Shown here piece by piece: positions 50,994-60,478 of a DNA stretch of 64,000 bases (the stretch's first letter is position 1; the number at the start of each line of letters is the position of its first letter). A program made the translations under genes and the position numbers. The notes under the pieces are model-generated. The model had not been told where the DNA came from. It ran no database searches and saw only the letters and a list, made by a program, of their open reading frames with translations. Origin of the DNA: an uncultured Flavobacteriales bacterium. Its GTDB lineage: Bacteria; Bacteroidota; Bacteroidia; Flavobacteriales; Crocinitomicaceae. The DNA is taken from contig CAMLFH010000010.1 of assembly GCA_946479285.1 (NCBI GenBank), forward strand, positions 96,665 to 160,664, read 5' to 3'.

Positions 50994-52431
50994 CCTGTTC
51001 AAATTGAGTTAAGACCCAATTTTTGGAAGGATCAACTACCAATGCTTCGCAGTAGGAACAGGTATGATGAGTTGTATCTTCATAAGGAGCACCGCAATTG
51101 GCGCATTCGTAGCTGAACGCAATGTCTTTTTCAGGAGTATTCAACGCAGAAACATCTTTGGAAAGAACCATTCTGAAAGCGTGTTCTGCGAGCGAAGAAT
51201 CCAGTTTTTTAAGCTTATTTCCAGGCTGTACACGCTGATAATGCGCCGTCAAGCGAAAAGACAGGTTTAATTGATCGTTTTGTGTATCAAATGCCTGCAT
51301 GGTTACTTCATTGAGGTAAAGCCGGTCAAAGACAAATGTTCCCTGCTCCTCTTTTTGCGAACGAATTTTTTCAGCAACTCCACCATCTGAGAAACGGTCC
51401 AATTTCTTATTGGATTCACCGCTCCAAACTTCCATTACCTGCATAAACAAATTGGATGCGATATCCTCCATACGCTGAATAGCAAAGTGCGAATCATTCT
51501 GTACCAGCTCTTTTAGTCGGATATCCTGCAGCAGGTCATTCCCGCTCTTATAGTCCTGATCTTGCGTGATCTCATTCAACACCCAATCAAAGGAAGCATT
51601 ATTGGTCAATGTCTTACAATTCGGACAACGGCTGACTTCCCCCAGTTGATCATCCAGGGAAGAACCGCAATTGGGGCAATTATTTGTGAGGTACAAATCG
51701 TTTTGAACGGAAACCACGGTATCTTTTCGTTTAATGAACGTCCAGATTTCTTTGTCCGAATCTCCCTTGTAGGATTCATTCAATTCCGGGTATTTCTCAC
51801 TGATGAATTTATCGTCCATTGAAAAAGTAATAGCAACATCAGCAGACTGGTACAATCCATCTGTCCGGATATCCATGACGGAGATATCTTTGATCTGAAT
51901 ATTGCTCAAAGCATTGGTCTGAGTCAGCTGTTTCATCATGGAAAACTGCGCCGTAAAACGCTGATAAACTCCGTCAGACATCCATTTCCGCACCTTACTC
52001 AGATCCTGCTTTTCCCAGGCTTCCTGTAGTGCAAGGAATGAAGTACTTACTTTTTCTTCTGTTAATCCTTCCGGGAAATGTTTGCTCCCTCCGTTTCCGG
52101 TTTGCTGGAAATCTTTTTGAATAACAGCTGTAAAAGCTCCGGCAACTCCGCCACCCGACATGGCTCCTTTCATTCCATCCAGGAAAGAACTTTTGGATCC
52201 GCCTCCACCCATTCTTTTTCGGATGATGAAATAAACAATCAGCACCACGGCTAGGCCGATTAACCCGGGAATGGTTAGTTTCCCTCCTGTTCCGGTTGGC
52301 AGATTAACAGCCTCATCGGCCTTCTTTTCACCTCCAGCTCCTCCGACTCGCGCAAACAAATCAAGCGAAGCAAAGAATATGCTCACAACTACTAATACTG
52401 ATTTATAAAAAGTTTCTCTTCCGAAATTCAT
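50986..52431 (-). CDS. Tim44-like membrane protein with two zinc-ribbon motifs
   Basis: A 481-residue protein with an N-terminal signal or anchor helix and a second helix (LIGLAVVLIVYFIIRKR, near 55-71), then a Gly-rich linker. A Tim44/import-inner-membrane-like domain follows (about 120-245: FLALQEAWEKQDLSKVRKWM; TDGLYQSADVAITFSMDDKF). Zinc ribbons are CPNCG...CPNCK (about 257-275) and a second near the C-terminus, CANCG...CSYC (about 446-464). It is the last gene of a minus-strand operon with an SPFH protein. A scaffold or stress role at the membrane is likely, as for zinc-ribbon partners of SPFH proteins in Bacillus; that link is by analogy. Confidence 0.8.
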   Translation of the reverse strand: MNFGRETFYKSVLVVVSIFFASLDLFARVGGAGGEKKADEAVNLPTGTGGKLTIPGLIGLAVVLIVYFIIRKRMGGGGSKSSFLDGMKGAMSGGGVAGAFTAVIQKDFQQTGNGGSKHFPEGLTEEKVSTSFLALQEAWEKQDLSKVRKWMSDGVYQRFTAQFSMMKQLTQTNALSNIQIKDISVMDIRTDGLYQSADVAITFSMDDKFISEKYPELNESYKGDSDKEIWTFIKRKDTVVSVQNDLYLTNNCPNCGSSLDDQLGEVSRCPNCKTLTNNASFDWVLNEITQDQDYKSGNDLLQDIRLKELVQNDSHFAIQRMEDIASNLFMQVMEVWSGESNKKLDRFSDGGVAEKIRSQKEEQGTFVFDRLYLNEVTMQAFDTQNDQLNLSFRLTAHYQRVQPGNKLKKLDSSLAEHAFRMVLSKDVSALNTPEKDIAFSYECANCGAPYEDTTHHTCSYCEALVVDPSKNWVLTQFEQVK

Positions 52432-52472
52432 GTTTTTCTTTTTTAATAACTATTCATCAACTACAAATTGTC

Positions 52473-53585
52473 TTACATCGGTGGAAGTGGCGGTGGCATA
52501 CTCTGGAACAGGGAGCTCAATTCTTCTACACTTCCTGCTTCTGCCCAATTGGCCATACCGTTTTTCCAAACCATCGATTCTCTGCCGAAAGATCCGTTTT
52601 GAAGCATAGATGTAAGTGCTTCAAGGGTAAAAGGTCCGTTTTGTTTTCCGTCTACTGCCACAAAATAAGCTATGGCTTGTGGAAGAGGCGGTGGAGTTCC
52701 TGTATTCTGTGGTGCTGTTTGAGGGGTATTCATTGCGGCAGACATCGAATTGGCGACCATATTTCCCATTCCCATTCCAACGCCCATACCGACTCCCATT
52801 CCGCCCATTCCCGGGTTTGAAACGGCAGCTTCAATACTGTTGGCAGCTTTGAATTGGGTCAATTTCTGCATATCAATGCGGTTCAGTCGGGAATATTCGA
52901 AGATTTCCTTTTTGATATCATCCGGCATGGAAACATTCTCCAATAAGAATTTGGTGATCTTCATTCCATATTCCTCGAACTCTTCACTAATTTTCTCGTG
53001 AACGGTTTTGGAAAGTTCTTCCAGGTTGGCCGCCACTTTATCAATCGGAATTTTTCCGCTTCCTATGAGATTAGAGAATTTGGTAACGATCATACTTCTC
53101 AACTGGCCATTGATTTCTTCTGTCGTAAATTCGGTATCGGTTCCGGAGACTTCTTTCAGGAATTTCCCTGCATCCATGATCCGGAAGGCAAAAGATCCGA
53201 AAGCACGCAGCTCAATCATCCCAAAACGCTCATCGTCGATGGTAATAGCATTTTTTGTTCCCCAACGCTGATCCAGGAATTGTTTGGTGGAAACGAAGAA
53301 CACATCTGCCTTGAACGGACTGTCGAAACCGTATTTCCATCCTTTCAAAGTAGCAAGGATTGGCATGTTTTGCGTCTGCAAAGCGTGCATACCCGGTTCA
53401 AAAACATCTGCCAGCTTTCCTTCATTCAAAAAAACTGCCTGCTGCGATTCACGAACCGTTAGTTTCGCGTTCATTTTTATTTCATTCTGATAGCGTGGAA
53501 ATTTCCACACAATTGTGTCATTGGTTTCATCGGTCCACTCGATGATGTCAATGAATTCATTCTTTATTTTATCAAAAAGTCCCAT
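52473..53585 (-). CDS. SPFH/YdjI-like protein with C-terminal GYF_2 domain
   Basis: A 370-residue cytoplasmic protein. An SPFH domain of the virion-core/YdjI type (about 1-240: IIEWTDETNDTIVWKFPR; ADVFEPGMHALQTQNMPILA; RFGMIELRAFGSFAFRIMD) is followed by a Met/Gly-rich hinge (GMGGMGVGMGVGMGMG). The end is a GYF_2-type domain (about 305-360: YFVAVDGKQNGPFTLEALTS) and a Pro-rich tail. Such proteins form large membrane-associated rings in envelope-stress systems. It is 41 bp upstream of the Tim44-like gene. Confidence 0.88.
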   Translation of the reverse strand: MGLFDKIKNEFIDIIEWTDETNDTIVWKFPRYQNEIKMNAKLTVRESQQAVFLNEGKLADVFEPGMHALQTQNMPILATLKGWKYGFDSPFKADVFFVSTKQFLDQRWGTKNAITIDDERFGMIELRAFGSFAFRIMDAGKFLKEVSGTDTEFTTEEINGQLRSMIVTKFSNLIGSGKIPIDKVAANLEELSKTVHEKISEEFEEYGMKITKFLLENVSMPDDIKKEIFEYSRLNRIDMQKLTQFKAANSIEAAVSNPGMGGMGVGMGVGMGMGNMVANSMSAAMNTPQTAPQNTGTPPPLPQAIAYFVAVDGKQNGPFTLEALTSMLQNGSFGRESMVWKNGMANWAEAGSVEELSSLFQSMPPPLPPM

Positions 53586-53622
53586 ATTCTGTTTTTTACT
53601 GATTTATTTATTCAAATTCTTA

Positions 53623-54669
53623 TTATCCGCGTGTTGTCAAATAATCCTGAAGACATCTCTTGTAATGAACCCATTCCGGATCAGCCTCTCCACTGAATCC
53701 CAAAGGCAGATTCGGTAAATAACACAAAGCTGTGTTGACGCGCGCCATAAAATCATCCTGCGATAACTGGGTGTAGAGAAACAACTCTGTAGTTTCATTC
53801 TCGTGAATGATCATGGAGATAATTGTTTCATAATCAGACTCCATCACAGACATCATTTCATTTAGGAAGGAATCAAGCAATTCTTTCGAAGTTCCCTCTC
53901 TTTTGAAGGCTATCGTTACGCTTTGGTCGTAAATTCCGGTTTGCTGCAGGTTTGAAATATGTGGACGTAGGTTTACAATACCGCTATTTTCAAATCCGAA
54001 TGCTTCCCAGGTCATATCATAATCCACACCGTTCCAATTCTCTTTTACAGCTGGCTTTTCTTTGGAAAGGACCAATACGGGGTGATCTCTGTACATGTGG
54101 TAAAGTGTGCGTTCCAAATACGCATATTTGGTGTTTGAGATTTGGAAAGTAACGGTCAGAGAAGGTTTTTTCATGCGTTCTTTTCCTTCTTCATCAAAAT
54201 GGAACACCAATTTGTCACGAAATAACTCTACGCGTTCAACACCTCCATAAATGCTGTAGCTCTGCTCATTCACACTCATGTGTACCCGTCCCTGAACGTA
54301 ATTTGCCATAAACTCGTCATTGGGATCCACATCAACGGCAGACTGCAAAACAACGTGTAAATGCCCGCTGATAAATTCGGCCATTTGTACCCGATTCTCG
54401 TTCAGATATAAATCCACCTGCGCCGCGTTAAAATCTACCGGGGTAGTATCCTGCACTGTATTCTGGGGCATCATGTACTTGGCAAGTTCCATGGCTGTTT
54501 TCCCCATATCGCTTACATCCGACATTTTTGCCAGGTAAAATGCCTGCGCTTCGTTCCAGGCACTTAATGAAACGCCGTGTTTGTTGCAAATCTGGCTTTG
54601 CACTTCCGGGTTTCCGGCTGCACCGGTCATTTCCAGGTACATTTGTCCGTATTTGTCTATTGCTATCAT
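53623..54669 (-). CDS. Cytoplasmic protein of unknown function in SPFH operon
   Basis: A 348-residue protein without signal peptide or membrane helix. The N-terminal 60 residues are helical (NKHGVSLSAWNEAQAFYLAK). The central part is strand-rich (HVVLQSAVDVDPNDEFMANY; VERVELFRDKLVFHFDEEGK) and the last part holds acidic helices. I recognise no family. Its start lies 24 bp downstream of the 54694 gene's stop and its stop is 37 bp before the SPFH gene, so it belongs to the same operon. Confidence 0.65.
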   Translation of the reverse strand: MIAIDKYGQMYLEMTGAAGNPEVQSQICNKHGVSLSAWNEAQAFYLAKMSDVSDMGKTAMELAKYMMPQNTVQDTTPVDFNAAQVDLYLNENRVQMAEFISGHLHVVLQSAVDVDPNDEFMANYVQGRVHMSVNEQSYSIYGGVERVELFRDKLVFHFDEEGKERMKKPSLTVTFQISNTKYAYLERTLYHMYRDHPVLVLSKEKPAVKENWNGVDYDMTWEAFGFENSGIVNLRPHISNLQQTGIYDQSVTIAFKREGTSKELLDSFLNEMMSVMESDYETIISMIIHENETTELFLYTQLSQDDFMARVNTALCYLPNLPLGFSGEADPEWVHYKRCLQDYLTTRG

Positions 54670-54693
54670 GCTCTTTTTTTTATGTTGATATTT

Positions 54694-55086
54694 CTAATTA
54701 TTGCCGTAAAAAGATTCCTGTAATTCCTTGCACAATTGGAGTTGTTCGATTGAACCATCATGAAGCATGAAATCGAAATTCATCATCCCAATGCCCGTAT
54801 CTTCTCCTGAATCTGCGTAAAAGAGGCTGCCGTATTCATCGAAGTATTTCCAGAAATGGTAAATGACTTTCTCCGGATGATCTGCCAGGATTACATCGTA
54901 CAAATCCCAATCAGGTTCGTTGGGAAATTCGGTTTCACAGGCGATCATAAAACTCTCGATGGAACCGTCATTGTAACCCGCATCAAATGTTGCTATCTGG
55001 AGCATTTCCTTCTGAAACACCTGGTCCAGTTCCTGGTAATTTTGCCGGTTAATTCCGCGGTAATTTTCAAATGCGTATGTCTTCAT
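54694..55086 (-). CDS. Small acidic protein of unknown function in SPFH operon
   Basis: A 130-residue acidic protein (many Asp and Glu; PDWDLYDVILADHPEKVIYH; FWKYFDEYGSLFYADSGEDT). No signal peptide or family recognised. It sits between the first and third genes of the minus-strand operon with gaps of 15 and 24 bp. Confidence 0.62.
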   Translation of the reverse strand: MKTYAFENYRGINRQNYQELDQVFQKEMLQIATFDAGYNDGSIESFMIACETEFPNEPDWDLYDVILADHPEKVIYHFWKYFDEYGSLFYADSGEDTGIGMMNFDFMLHDGSIEQLQLCKELQESFYGNN

Positions 55087-55101
55087 CTTTCGAAGTATTT
55101 T

Positions 55102-55554
55102 TTAGTTTTCATAAGTCAAAAGGATCAATGGTTCGCCTGGTCCGTCTGGTCGTGGTGTAAAAAGTGCTTCAATGGTCCCCCAGGAAAATGTTCTTTGTCC
55201 ACCTACTTGCTTAGTCAGCCAGTTTTCATAAATATCCAGTACCGCAACTTCTTTTTCCGAAGGACCAAACCCTTTTCGCTCTGCATCTAATGGTTGTAAT
55301 AACTCTTCGGGAATGACCGGATAGATATAAACTACTTTTAGCCGATGATCAAAAAAAGTGAGATTCAGAGTAAGTTTCCACCCGGCGGCAGCTGCCTGAT
55401 TGATGAAATAGTTTGTTCTGTCATCCATTTGTTTAGACTGGAAGTATCCGGCAAAATGTGCAGCAAGGGTTTCTTCACTTTTATCCGGACTTATTACAAA
55501 TCCGTCATCCAGGAATAGCGTTCCGGTTGCCGGATCAATGATCGAATGAGACAT
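55102..55554 (-). CDS. Protein of unknown function, first gene of SPFH operon
   Basis: A 150-residue protein without signal peptide. It combines a short helical half (SEETLAAHFAGYFQSKQMDD) with a strand-rich half (GWKLTLNLTFFDHRLKVVYI) ending in LILLTYEN. No domain is recognised. It is the promoter-proximal gene of the 50986-55554 operon. The divergent two-component genes begin 164 bp away. Confidence 0.62.
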   Translation of the reverse strand: MSHSIIDPATGTLFLDDGFVISPDKSEETLAAHFAGYFQSKQMDDRTNYFINQAAAAGWKLTLNLTFFDHRLKVVYIYPVIPEELLQPLDAERKGFGPSEKEVAVLDIYENWLTKQVGGQRTFSWGTIEALFTPRPDGPGEPLILLTYEN

Positions 55555-55697
55555 GAATCGTATTTAAGAGCTTCCTTTTCATCGCAGTGATTTTCAGATT
55601 ACTTGTCAAACCTAACCCGTTCATCAGCCAAACCCGAAAAAGAATATACGAACGCATCTAATTAATCGACTAATGAAATTTCGACCTGAATATTTCC

Positions 55698-55705
55698 TAA
55701 ATTTG
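55698..55705 (+). promoter_or_regulatory. Bacteroidota -7 box (TAAATTTG)
   Basis: TAAATTTG fits the TAnnTTTG consensus exactly and ends 13 bases before the ATG at 55719. It supports that start over the in-frame TTG at 55707. Confidence 0.5.
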
Positions 55706-55718
55706 TTTGGAGAGCGAC

Positions 55719-56423
55719 ATGAGATATACTGTAATTGATGACAATGAAATGGATAGAATGGTGATTGAATCATTCTGTGACAAACATCCCGATTTTGTAC
55801 TATCCGGAAGTTTTTCCGATCCGATTGAAGCCGTTCATCTAGTGACAAACAATCCGCCGGACATTCTTTTTCTCGATATTGAAATGGAGGCTATAAACGG
55901 AATTGATTTTCTGCGGTCTTTGCCCGATCCGCCTCTGTGTATTTTTATTACCAGTCACCCGGAGTTTGCCCTGGATGCTTTTGAGCTTTTTGCTTTGGAC
56001 TACATTCTAAAACCATTGACAGAAGATCGTTTCGAAAATGCTGTTTCCCGCATAAAGAGTTTTATCGACATCCGTAAAAAAGCACTCAGTTACGAGCATT
56101 ACCTGGACAAGGACACTGTGATCATCCAGGAAGGCTACAATACACACAGAATCCTGCTTTCCGATATTCTTTACATGGAAGCTCTAAAAGATTACACGCG
56201 TATTTTCACGAAGAACAAAAGCTATATTACGCTTGGAAATATCAGCCGGATCCTGGAAGGATTCAATGCGCCTCAATTCAAACGGGTCCACAGAAGCTAT
56301 GCTATCAATCCCAAATACATTAACAGCATTATTGAAAACACCATTCACATTGGGAACAACCAGGTACCTATTGGCAAGACCTACAAAAGTACCGTCAGCG
56401 AATGGAAAAAATCTTCTTTTTAA
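55719..56423 (+). CDS. LytTR-type response regulator
   Basis: A 234-residue cytoplasmic transcription regulator. The receiver has phospho-acceptor D53 (ILFLDIEM), acidic D7/D8 and K98 (DYILKPL). The LytTR DNA-binding domain covers about 130-230 (ILYMEALKDYTRIFTKNKSY; FKRVHRSYAINPKYINSI). I use the ATG at 55719 rather than the TTG at 55707 because a -7 box lies 13 bases upstream. The cognate kinase gene begins 53 bp downstream, so the two form a pair. Confidence 0.92.
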   Translation: MRYTVIDDNEMDRMVIESFCDKHPDFVLSGSFSDPIEAVHLVTNNPPDILFLDIEMEAINGIDFLRSLPDPPLCIFITSHPEFALDAFELFALDYILKPLTEDRFENAVSRIKSFIDIRKKALSYEHYLDKDTVIIQEGYNTHRILLSDILYMEALKDYTRIFTKNKSYITLGNISRILEGFNAPQFKRVHRSYAINPKYINSIIENTIHIGNNQVPIGKTYKSTVSEWKKSSF

Positions 56424-56476
56424 ATGAAACTTCCGGATTCGGATAAATCCTGTACATTCGGGAATAAATTCTGTCC

Positions 56477-58471
56477 ATGAGCTTTTCCGCTTTCCGATTT
56501 TTCCGGTTAAAACTAACGATAGGGCTGCTCTTGTTCATTCAAACGGCAGCTCATGCACAGGAAAAAGACCGCGACACGAATGTATGGATTAAAACATTTA
56601 AGCAAAACCCGGACCTGGTCCAAAAAAGTATTGCAACCCAGCGCCTGGCTTATTATTACAATTTCTACTACCAACCAAAAACCGGTATAAACTGGGCAAA
56701 AAGAGGTCTTCCCCTGGTTGTGAAAACAGAAAATGATTCGCTGTTGTGGAGGCATTATGATATCCTGGCAGAATTGTACGATACCGATTTGGATTTTGAC
56801 CAATCCATACACTACATGCTCCTTTCTTTGAAATTGAAGAAAAAAGCCGGAAAGCAAAAGTTAATTGCAGGTACTTACAATGATTTGGGAGTTGTTTACG
56901 GGGAGAAATCCGATTTTGTAAAACAGGCCGATTATTATTACAAAACCAAAAGGATTTATGATCAAATCGGTAATCCGGAAGAAGTAGCGGGAATTAACAT
57001 GAATATTGCCGGGACTCATTTCAAACAGGGTTTTATCCAAAGATCGCTGTATGAATATAAAAAACTGATTCCGGGGCTCAAACAACAGCAGCTGTGGTTT
57101 AGTTTGTATAATACTTATACCAATATTGCCAATTGCTACAGTAGTCTGAATGAACACGATTCGACCTTTCGGTATGCTTTGTTAAACACCAGATTGTCTG
57201 TGCAAATGAAGGACGATATCAGCAGTTTTGAATCCTGGGGAAGAGTCGCCTATTTCTGCAGTCAGTTTGATCATTTCCCGGATTATTCAAAAGCAATCGA
57301 CAGCATTATCTTCTACTCTAAAAAAATCAACTATGAAGATGTGGACTGGAGCGATTATTACAACAGTATCGGAACATACCAGGTAAAAGTAACTCATGAT
57401 TATCCGGCTGCATTGGAGAACTATCGGAAATCATTGAAAATTTCGAGAGAGCGCTCCAATAAAACAACAGAACTCGAAACCCTGCTGCTTATTTCGAAAG
57501 CTTACCAAAAGTCGGGAGCATATAAACGCGCTCATGAAACCATGCTTCAGGCTTACGCATTGAAAGAATCCATTCTGACCACTGAAAGCCGCACGAAACT
57601 GGCAGAAATGCAAACCAGGTATGAAACAGGTAAAAAGGAAGTCCGAATCAAACTCCTGGATAAGGAAAACAAACTCAAACAGCGAACGACTTATTTTCTC
57701 TTTGGCGGAATTGCTCTTCTGGCTTTCATCGTTGTGAGCCTGATAAGGAACAACAGGCTGAAGCAAAAAAACAATCGGAAACTCTCCGAATTGAATGGAG
57801 CCCTGGATGACGCAAATCAAAGCAAGGTGAAATTATTTAGTATCCTGAGTCATGATCTGAGAAGTCCGGTGAGTGGTTTGTACACTTATCTGCAATTGAA
57901 AAAGATTGCACCGGATAAAATGAATGCTGAATTCCGGGAACTGAAGGAAGAACAATTATCCAACCATATTGGGAACCTGTTAAACACCATGGAGGATTTG
58001 TTGATCTGGAGTAAGTCACAAATGGACTCTTTTACTCCGGAAAAGAAACCTATTCCGGTAACAGAGCTGCTCCATGGAGTTTTGACTATTTACGAACCGC
58101 TGATTACACTAAAAAAAATTGCTCTTACCTTACCGGAAGAAGAATTGCTGGTTTATACGGATGAAAATATTTTGCAAACCATCTTCCGTAACATCCTTTC
58201 AAATGCCATCACTCATACTCCTGAACAAGGAGAAATTTCTATTTCCTTCGAAAGGAATAACTACCAATTGAAGATCTTAATTTTCAATTCCGGGATTCCT
58301 GTTGCTGAAGAAGATACACACCAAATTTTTGACTGGAACCAAATCAACAGCCGGAATTCGGGATACGGACTAAAAATTTCCCACACCCTCGCTGAAAAAG
58401 TCAATATTCAGATTCAGCTCGCTCCTGCTTCTGCCGGAACGGTTTTCTCTGTCACAGTTCCAAATTCATAA
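56477..58471 (+). CDS. TPR-repeat sensor histidine kinase
   Basis: A 664-residue kinase. A signal/anchor (to about residue 28, AHAQ) is followed by a periplasmic TPR region (about 50-390: GTYNDLGVVYGEKSDFVKQA and similar), a coiled segment, and a membrane helix near 405-424 (YFLFGGIALLAFIVVSLI). HisKA has His at about 459 (SHDLRSPV) and the ATPase an N-box near 571 (FRNILSNAITHT). The G2 region is SGYGLKIS. Kinases of this layout usually signal to a LytTR partner, here the preceding gene. The signal is unknown. Confidence 0.92.
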   Translation: MSFSAFRFFRLKLTIGLLLFIQTAAHAQEKDRDTNVWIKTFKQNPDLVQKSIATQRLAYYYNFYYQPKTGINWAKRGLPLVVKTENDSLLWRHYDILAELYDTDLDFDQSIHYMLLSLKLKKKAGKQKLIAGTYNDLGVVYGEKSDFVKQADYYYKTKRIYDQIGNPEEVAGINMNIAGTHFKQGFIQRSLYEYKKLIPGLKQQQLWFSLYNTYTNIANCYSSLNEHDSTFRYALLNTRLSVQMKDDISSFESWGRVAYFCSQFDHFPDYSKAIDSIIFYSKKINYEDVDWSDYYNSIGTYQVKVTHDYPAALENYRKSLKISRERSNKTTELETLLLISKAYQKSGAYKRAHETMLQAYALKESILTTESRTKLAEMQTRYETGKKEVRIKLLDKENKLKQRTTYFLFGGIALLAFIVVSLIRNNRLKQKNNRKLSELNGALDDANQSKVKLFSILSHDLRSPVSGLYTYLQLKKIAPDKMNAEFRELKEEQLSNHIGNLLNTMEDLLIWSKSQMDSFTPEKKPIPVTELLHGVLTIYEPLITLKKIALTLPEEELLVYTDENILQTIFRNILSNAITHTPEQGEISISFERNNYQLKILIFNSGIPVAEEDTHQIFDWNQINSRNSGYGLKISHTLAEKVNIQIQLAPASAGTVFSVTVPNS

Positions 58472-58477
58472 TTCGTA

Positions 58478-58613
58478 TCCGATAGCTATTGGAACATCAT
58501 TCGTAATCAGTTTACTCAGATCTAAAATTGGCGATTAGGTGAACCAATTGTAACTTTTAGGCCTTATCTCAGTCCTAGCAGGTAAATAAAACTAATCCCG
58601 ATAGTTGTCGGGA
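58478..58613. repeat. Palindrome pair and partial structured-repeat start
   Basis: Two variants of the CCCGATAGCTATCGGG palindrome lie here (58478-58493, TCCGATAGCTATTGGA; 58596-58613, TCCCGATAGTTGTCGGGA). Between them, 58530-58544 repeats the first 15 bases (GGCGATTAGGTGAAC) of the structured elements at 45035 and 46001, after which similarity stops. This looks like a decayed third copy. Confidence 0.65.
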
Positions 58614-58662
58614 CATAATCCGTAATTCATTACATTTACCCGTCGATAAAACACCTTGTACA

Positions 58663-60477
58663 ATGAAACAAATTCTTACCCTTTTACTGACTACTACTTT
58701 TGCTCTTACCGGCCTTTCTCAAGCCAAAACCAAAACTCCCGATTACGCCAAGCGTCTTGCCGGAGTGGAAAAAGAACTGGAAAAAGTACTGGCTGATCAA
58801 AAAGTTGCCGGCTATTCGGTTGCGGTGGTTTACAAAGACAAAATCATCTACTCAAAAGGTTTCGGATACCGCGATGTGGAGAACAAAAAACCCGTAACAC
58901 CGAACACCTTATTTGCTATCGGCTCTTCTTCCAAAGCATTTACTGCTGCAATTCTGGGGCAGTTGGAACAAGAAGGAAAATTGAAACTCGACGATTTGGC
59001 AACAAAACATTTACCGAGCCTGACTTTCAAGTATGATTATATGAATTCCGGAATTACCATCCGCGACATGATGTGCCACCGAACGGGGCTTTCCCGTTTT
59101 GATTATTCCTGGTATCTGTTCAACACCAGCAACCGTGACAGTTTGATTCGTCGTGTGCAATACATGGAACCAAATGCGAAGCTGCGCGAAAAATGGCAGT
59201 ACAACAATTTCATGTTCCTGGCCCAGGGAATGATTACTGAGAAGATCACCGAAAAAACTTGGGAACAAAATATCGCAGAGCGTTTCTTCAAACCCTTGAA
59301 AATGACACACAGCAATACCGATATTTTTGCCACTAAAAAAGATGCCGATGCTTCTCTGCCTTATACGGTTGATGATAAATTTGCGATCAAAGAAGTTCCT
59401 TACTACAACATCAATGGAATGGGACCGGCGGGAAGTATCAACTCCTGTGCAAACGATATGGGAAATTGGGTTTCGACCTGGATCATGGGTGGAAAGTTCA
59501 ATGGAAAAGAAATCATTCCGGCTTCTTATGTCAGAGATGCTTCCAGTTCTCAAATGGTGGTTTCCGGCGGTCAGCCTACTAAGTATTCCGATATTCAATT
59601 CGGAAATTATGGTTTGGGCTGGTTTTTAAAATCTTACCGCGGACATTATTTGGTGGAGCATGGCGGCAATATCGACGGATTCTCTGCAAGTGTTGGCTTT
59701 TTTCCTACCGATTCAATCGGAATCGTGGTTCTGACGAATCAGAACGGATCTGCGGTAACGGGAATTGTGCGCAACATTCTTTCGGATAAGTTATTCGCTT
59801 TGGACCCGATTGCCTGGAATGCAGATGCTAAAAAGGATTGGGACGAAGAAGAGAAAAAAGCAAAAGATGCGAAACCGGCAGGAGATACTTTACAGGTAAA
59901 AAACACGCATCCTTCTCACCCATTGGCAGATTATGCCGGCTTATATGGAAATCCGGCGTTCTGTGAATTCCTGATCACTTTCAAAAATGATACACTGTTC
60001 ACAACCGTTGCAGGAGAAAAGTCTTGGTTGAAACATTATCATTACGATGTTTTTGAATTTAAATCGGTTGATAAAAAAGGCGATATGGACGGAACGGACG
60101 AAAGTCACTTCCTGGTGAATTTCAGGACTGCCAATGATGGAAAAATCAGCAGTATTTCTCTGGATTTGGATGAACCGGAGAAACAAACCGTTTTTGAAAG
60201 ACAATCCATCAAAGTGAACCTTTCGGAAGATGCTTTAAGCAAATATGTGGGTGATTACGACCTGGAAGGACTAACAGTAAAAATCTACCTGAAAGAAAAA
60301 ACACTCATGGTATTGGTTCCCGGGCAGCCGGATTACGAAACAATTTCTGTGGGGAATGACACGTTCGACCTGGCCGTTGCAAAAGGATATAGTGTGAAAT
60401 TTACGGTGGAGAACGGGAATTCAAAAGCGGTTACTTTTGTGCAGCCAAACGGAAGCTTTACTGCAAAAAGGAAATAA
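58663..60477 (+). CDS. Exported serine hydrolase, beta-lactamase/esterase (class C) family
   Basis: A 604-residue protein with a signal peptide ending near LSQA. The active site of class C-type hydrolases is present: S88xxK91 (GSSSKAF), Y180xN182 (WQYNNFMF), and the later HGGNIDGF in place of KTG. After the catalytic domain (to about residue 380) come a charged linker and two repeats of a DUF3471-like domain (about 420-515 and 520-604: LADYAGLYGNPAFCEFLITF; LSKYVGDYDLEGLTVKIYLK). Such enzymes act on D-amino peptides, esters or beta-lactams; the substrate is unknown. Confidence 0.9.
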   Translation: MKQILTLLLTTTFALTGLSQAKTKTPDYAKRLAGVEKELEKVLADQKVAGYSVAVVYKDKIIYSKGFGYRDVENKKPVTPNTLFAIGSSSKAFTAAILGQLEQEGKLKLDDLATKHLPSLTFKYDYMNSGITIRDMMCHRTGLSRFDYSWYLFNTSNRDSLIRRVQYMEPNAKLREKWQYNNFMFLAQGMITEKITEKTWEQNIAERFFKPLKMTHSNTDIFATKKDADASLPYTVDDKFAIKEVPYYNINGMGPAGSINSCANDMGNWVSTWIMGGKFNGKEIIPASYVRDASSSQMVVSGGQPTKYSDIQFGNYGLGWFLKSYRGHYLVEHGGNIDGFSASVGFFPTDSIGIVVLTNQNGSAVTGIVRNILSDKLFALDPIAWNADAKKDWDEEEKKAKDAKPAGDTLQVKNTHPSHPLADYAGLYGNPAFCEFLITFKNDTLFTTVAGEKSWLKHYHYDVFEFKSVDKKGDMDGTDESHFLVNFRTANDGKISSISLDLDEPEKQTVFERQSIKVNLSEDALSKYVGDYDLEGLTVKIYLKEKTLMVLVPGQPDYETISVGNDTFDLAVAKGYSVKFTVENGNSKAVTFVQPNGSFTAKRK

Positions 60478-60478
60478 T

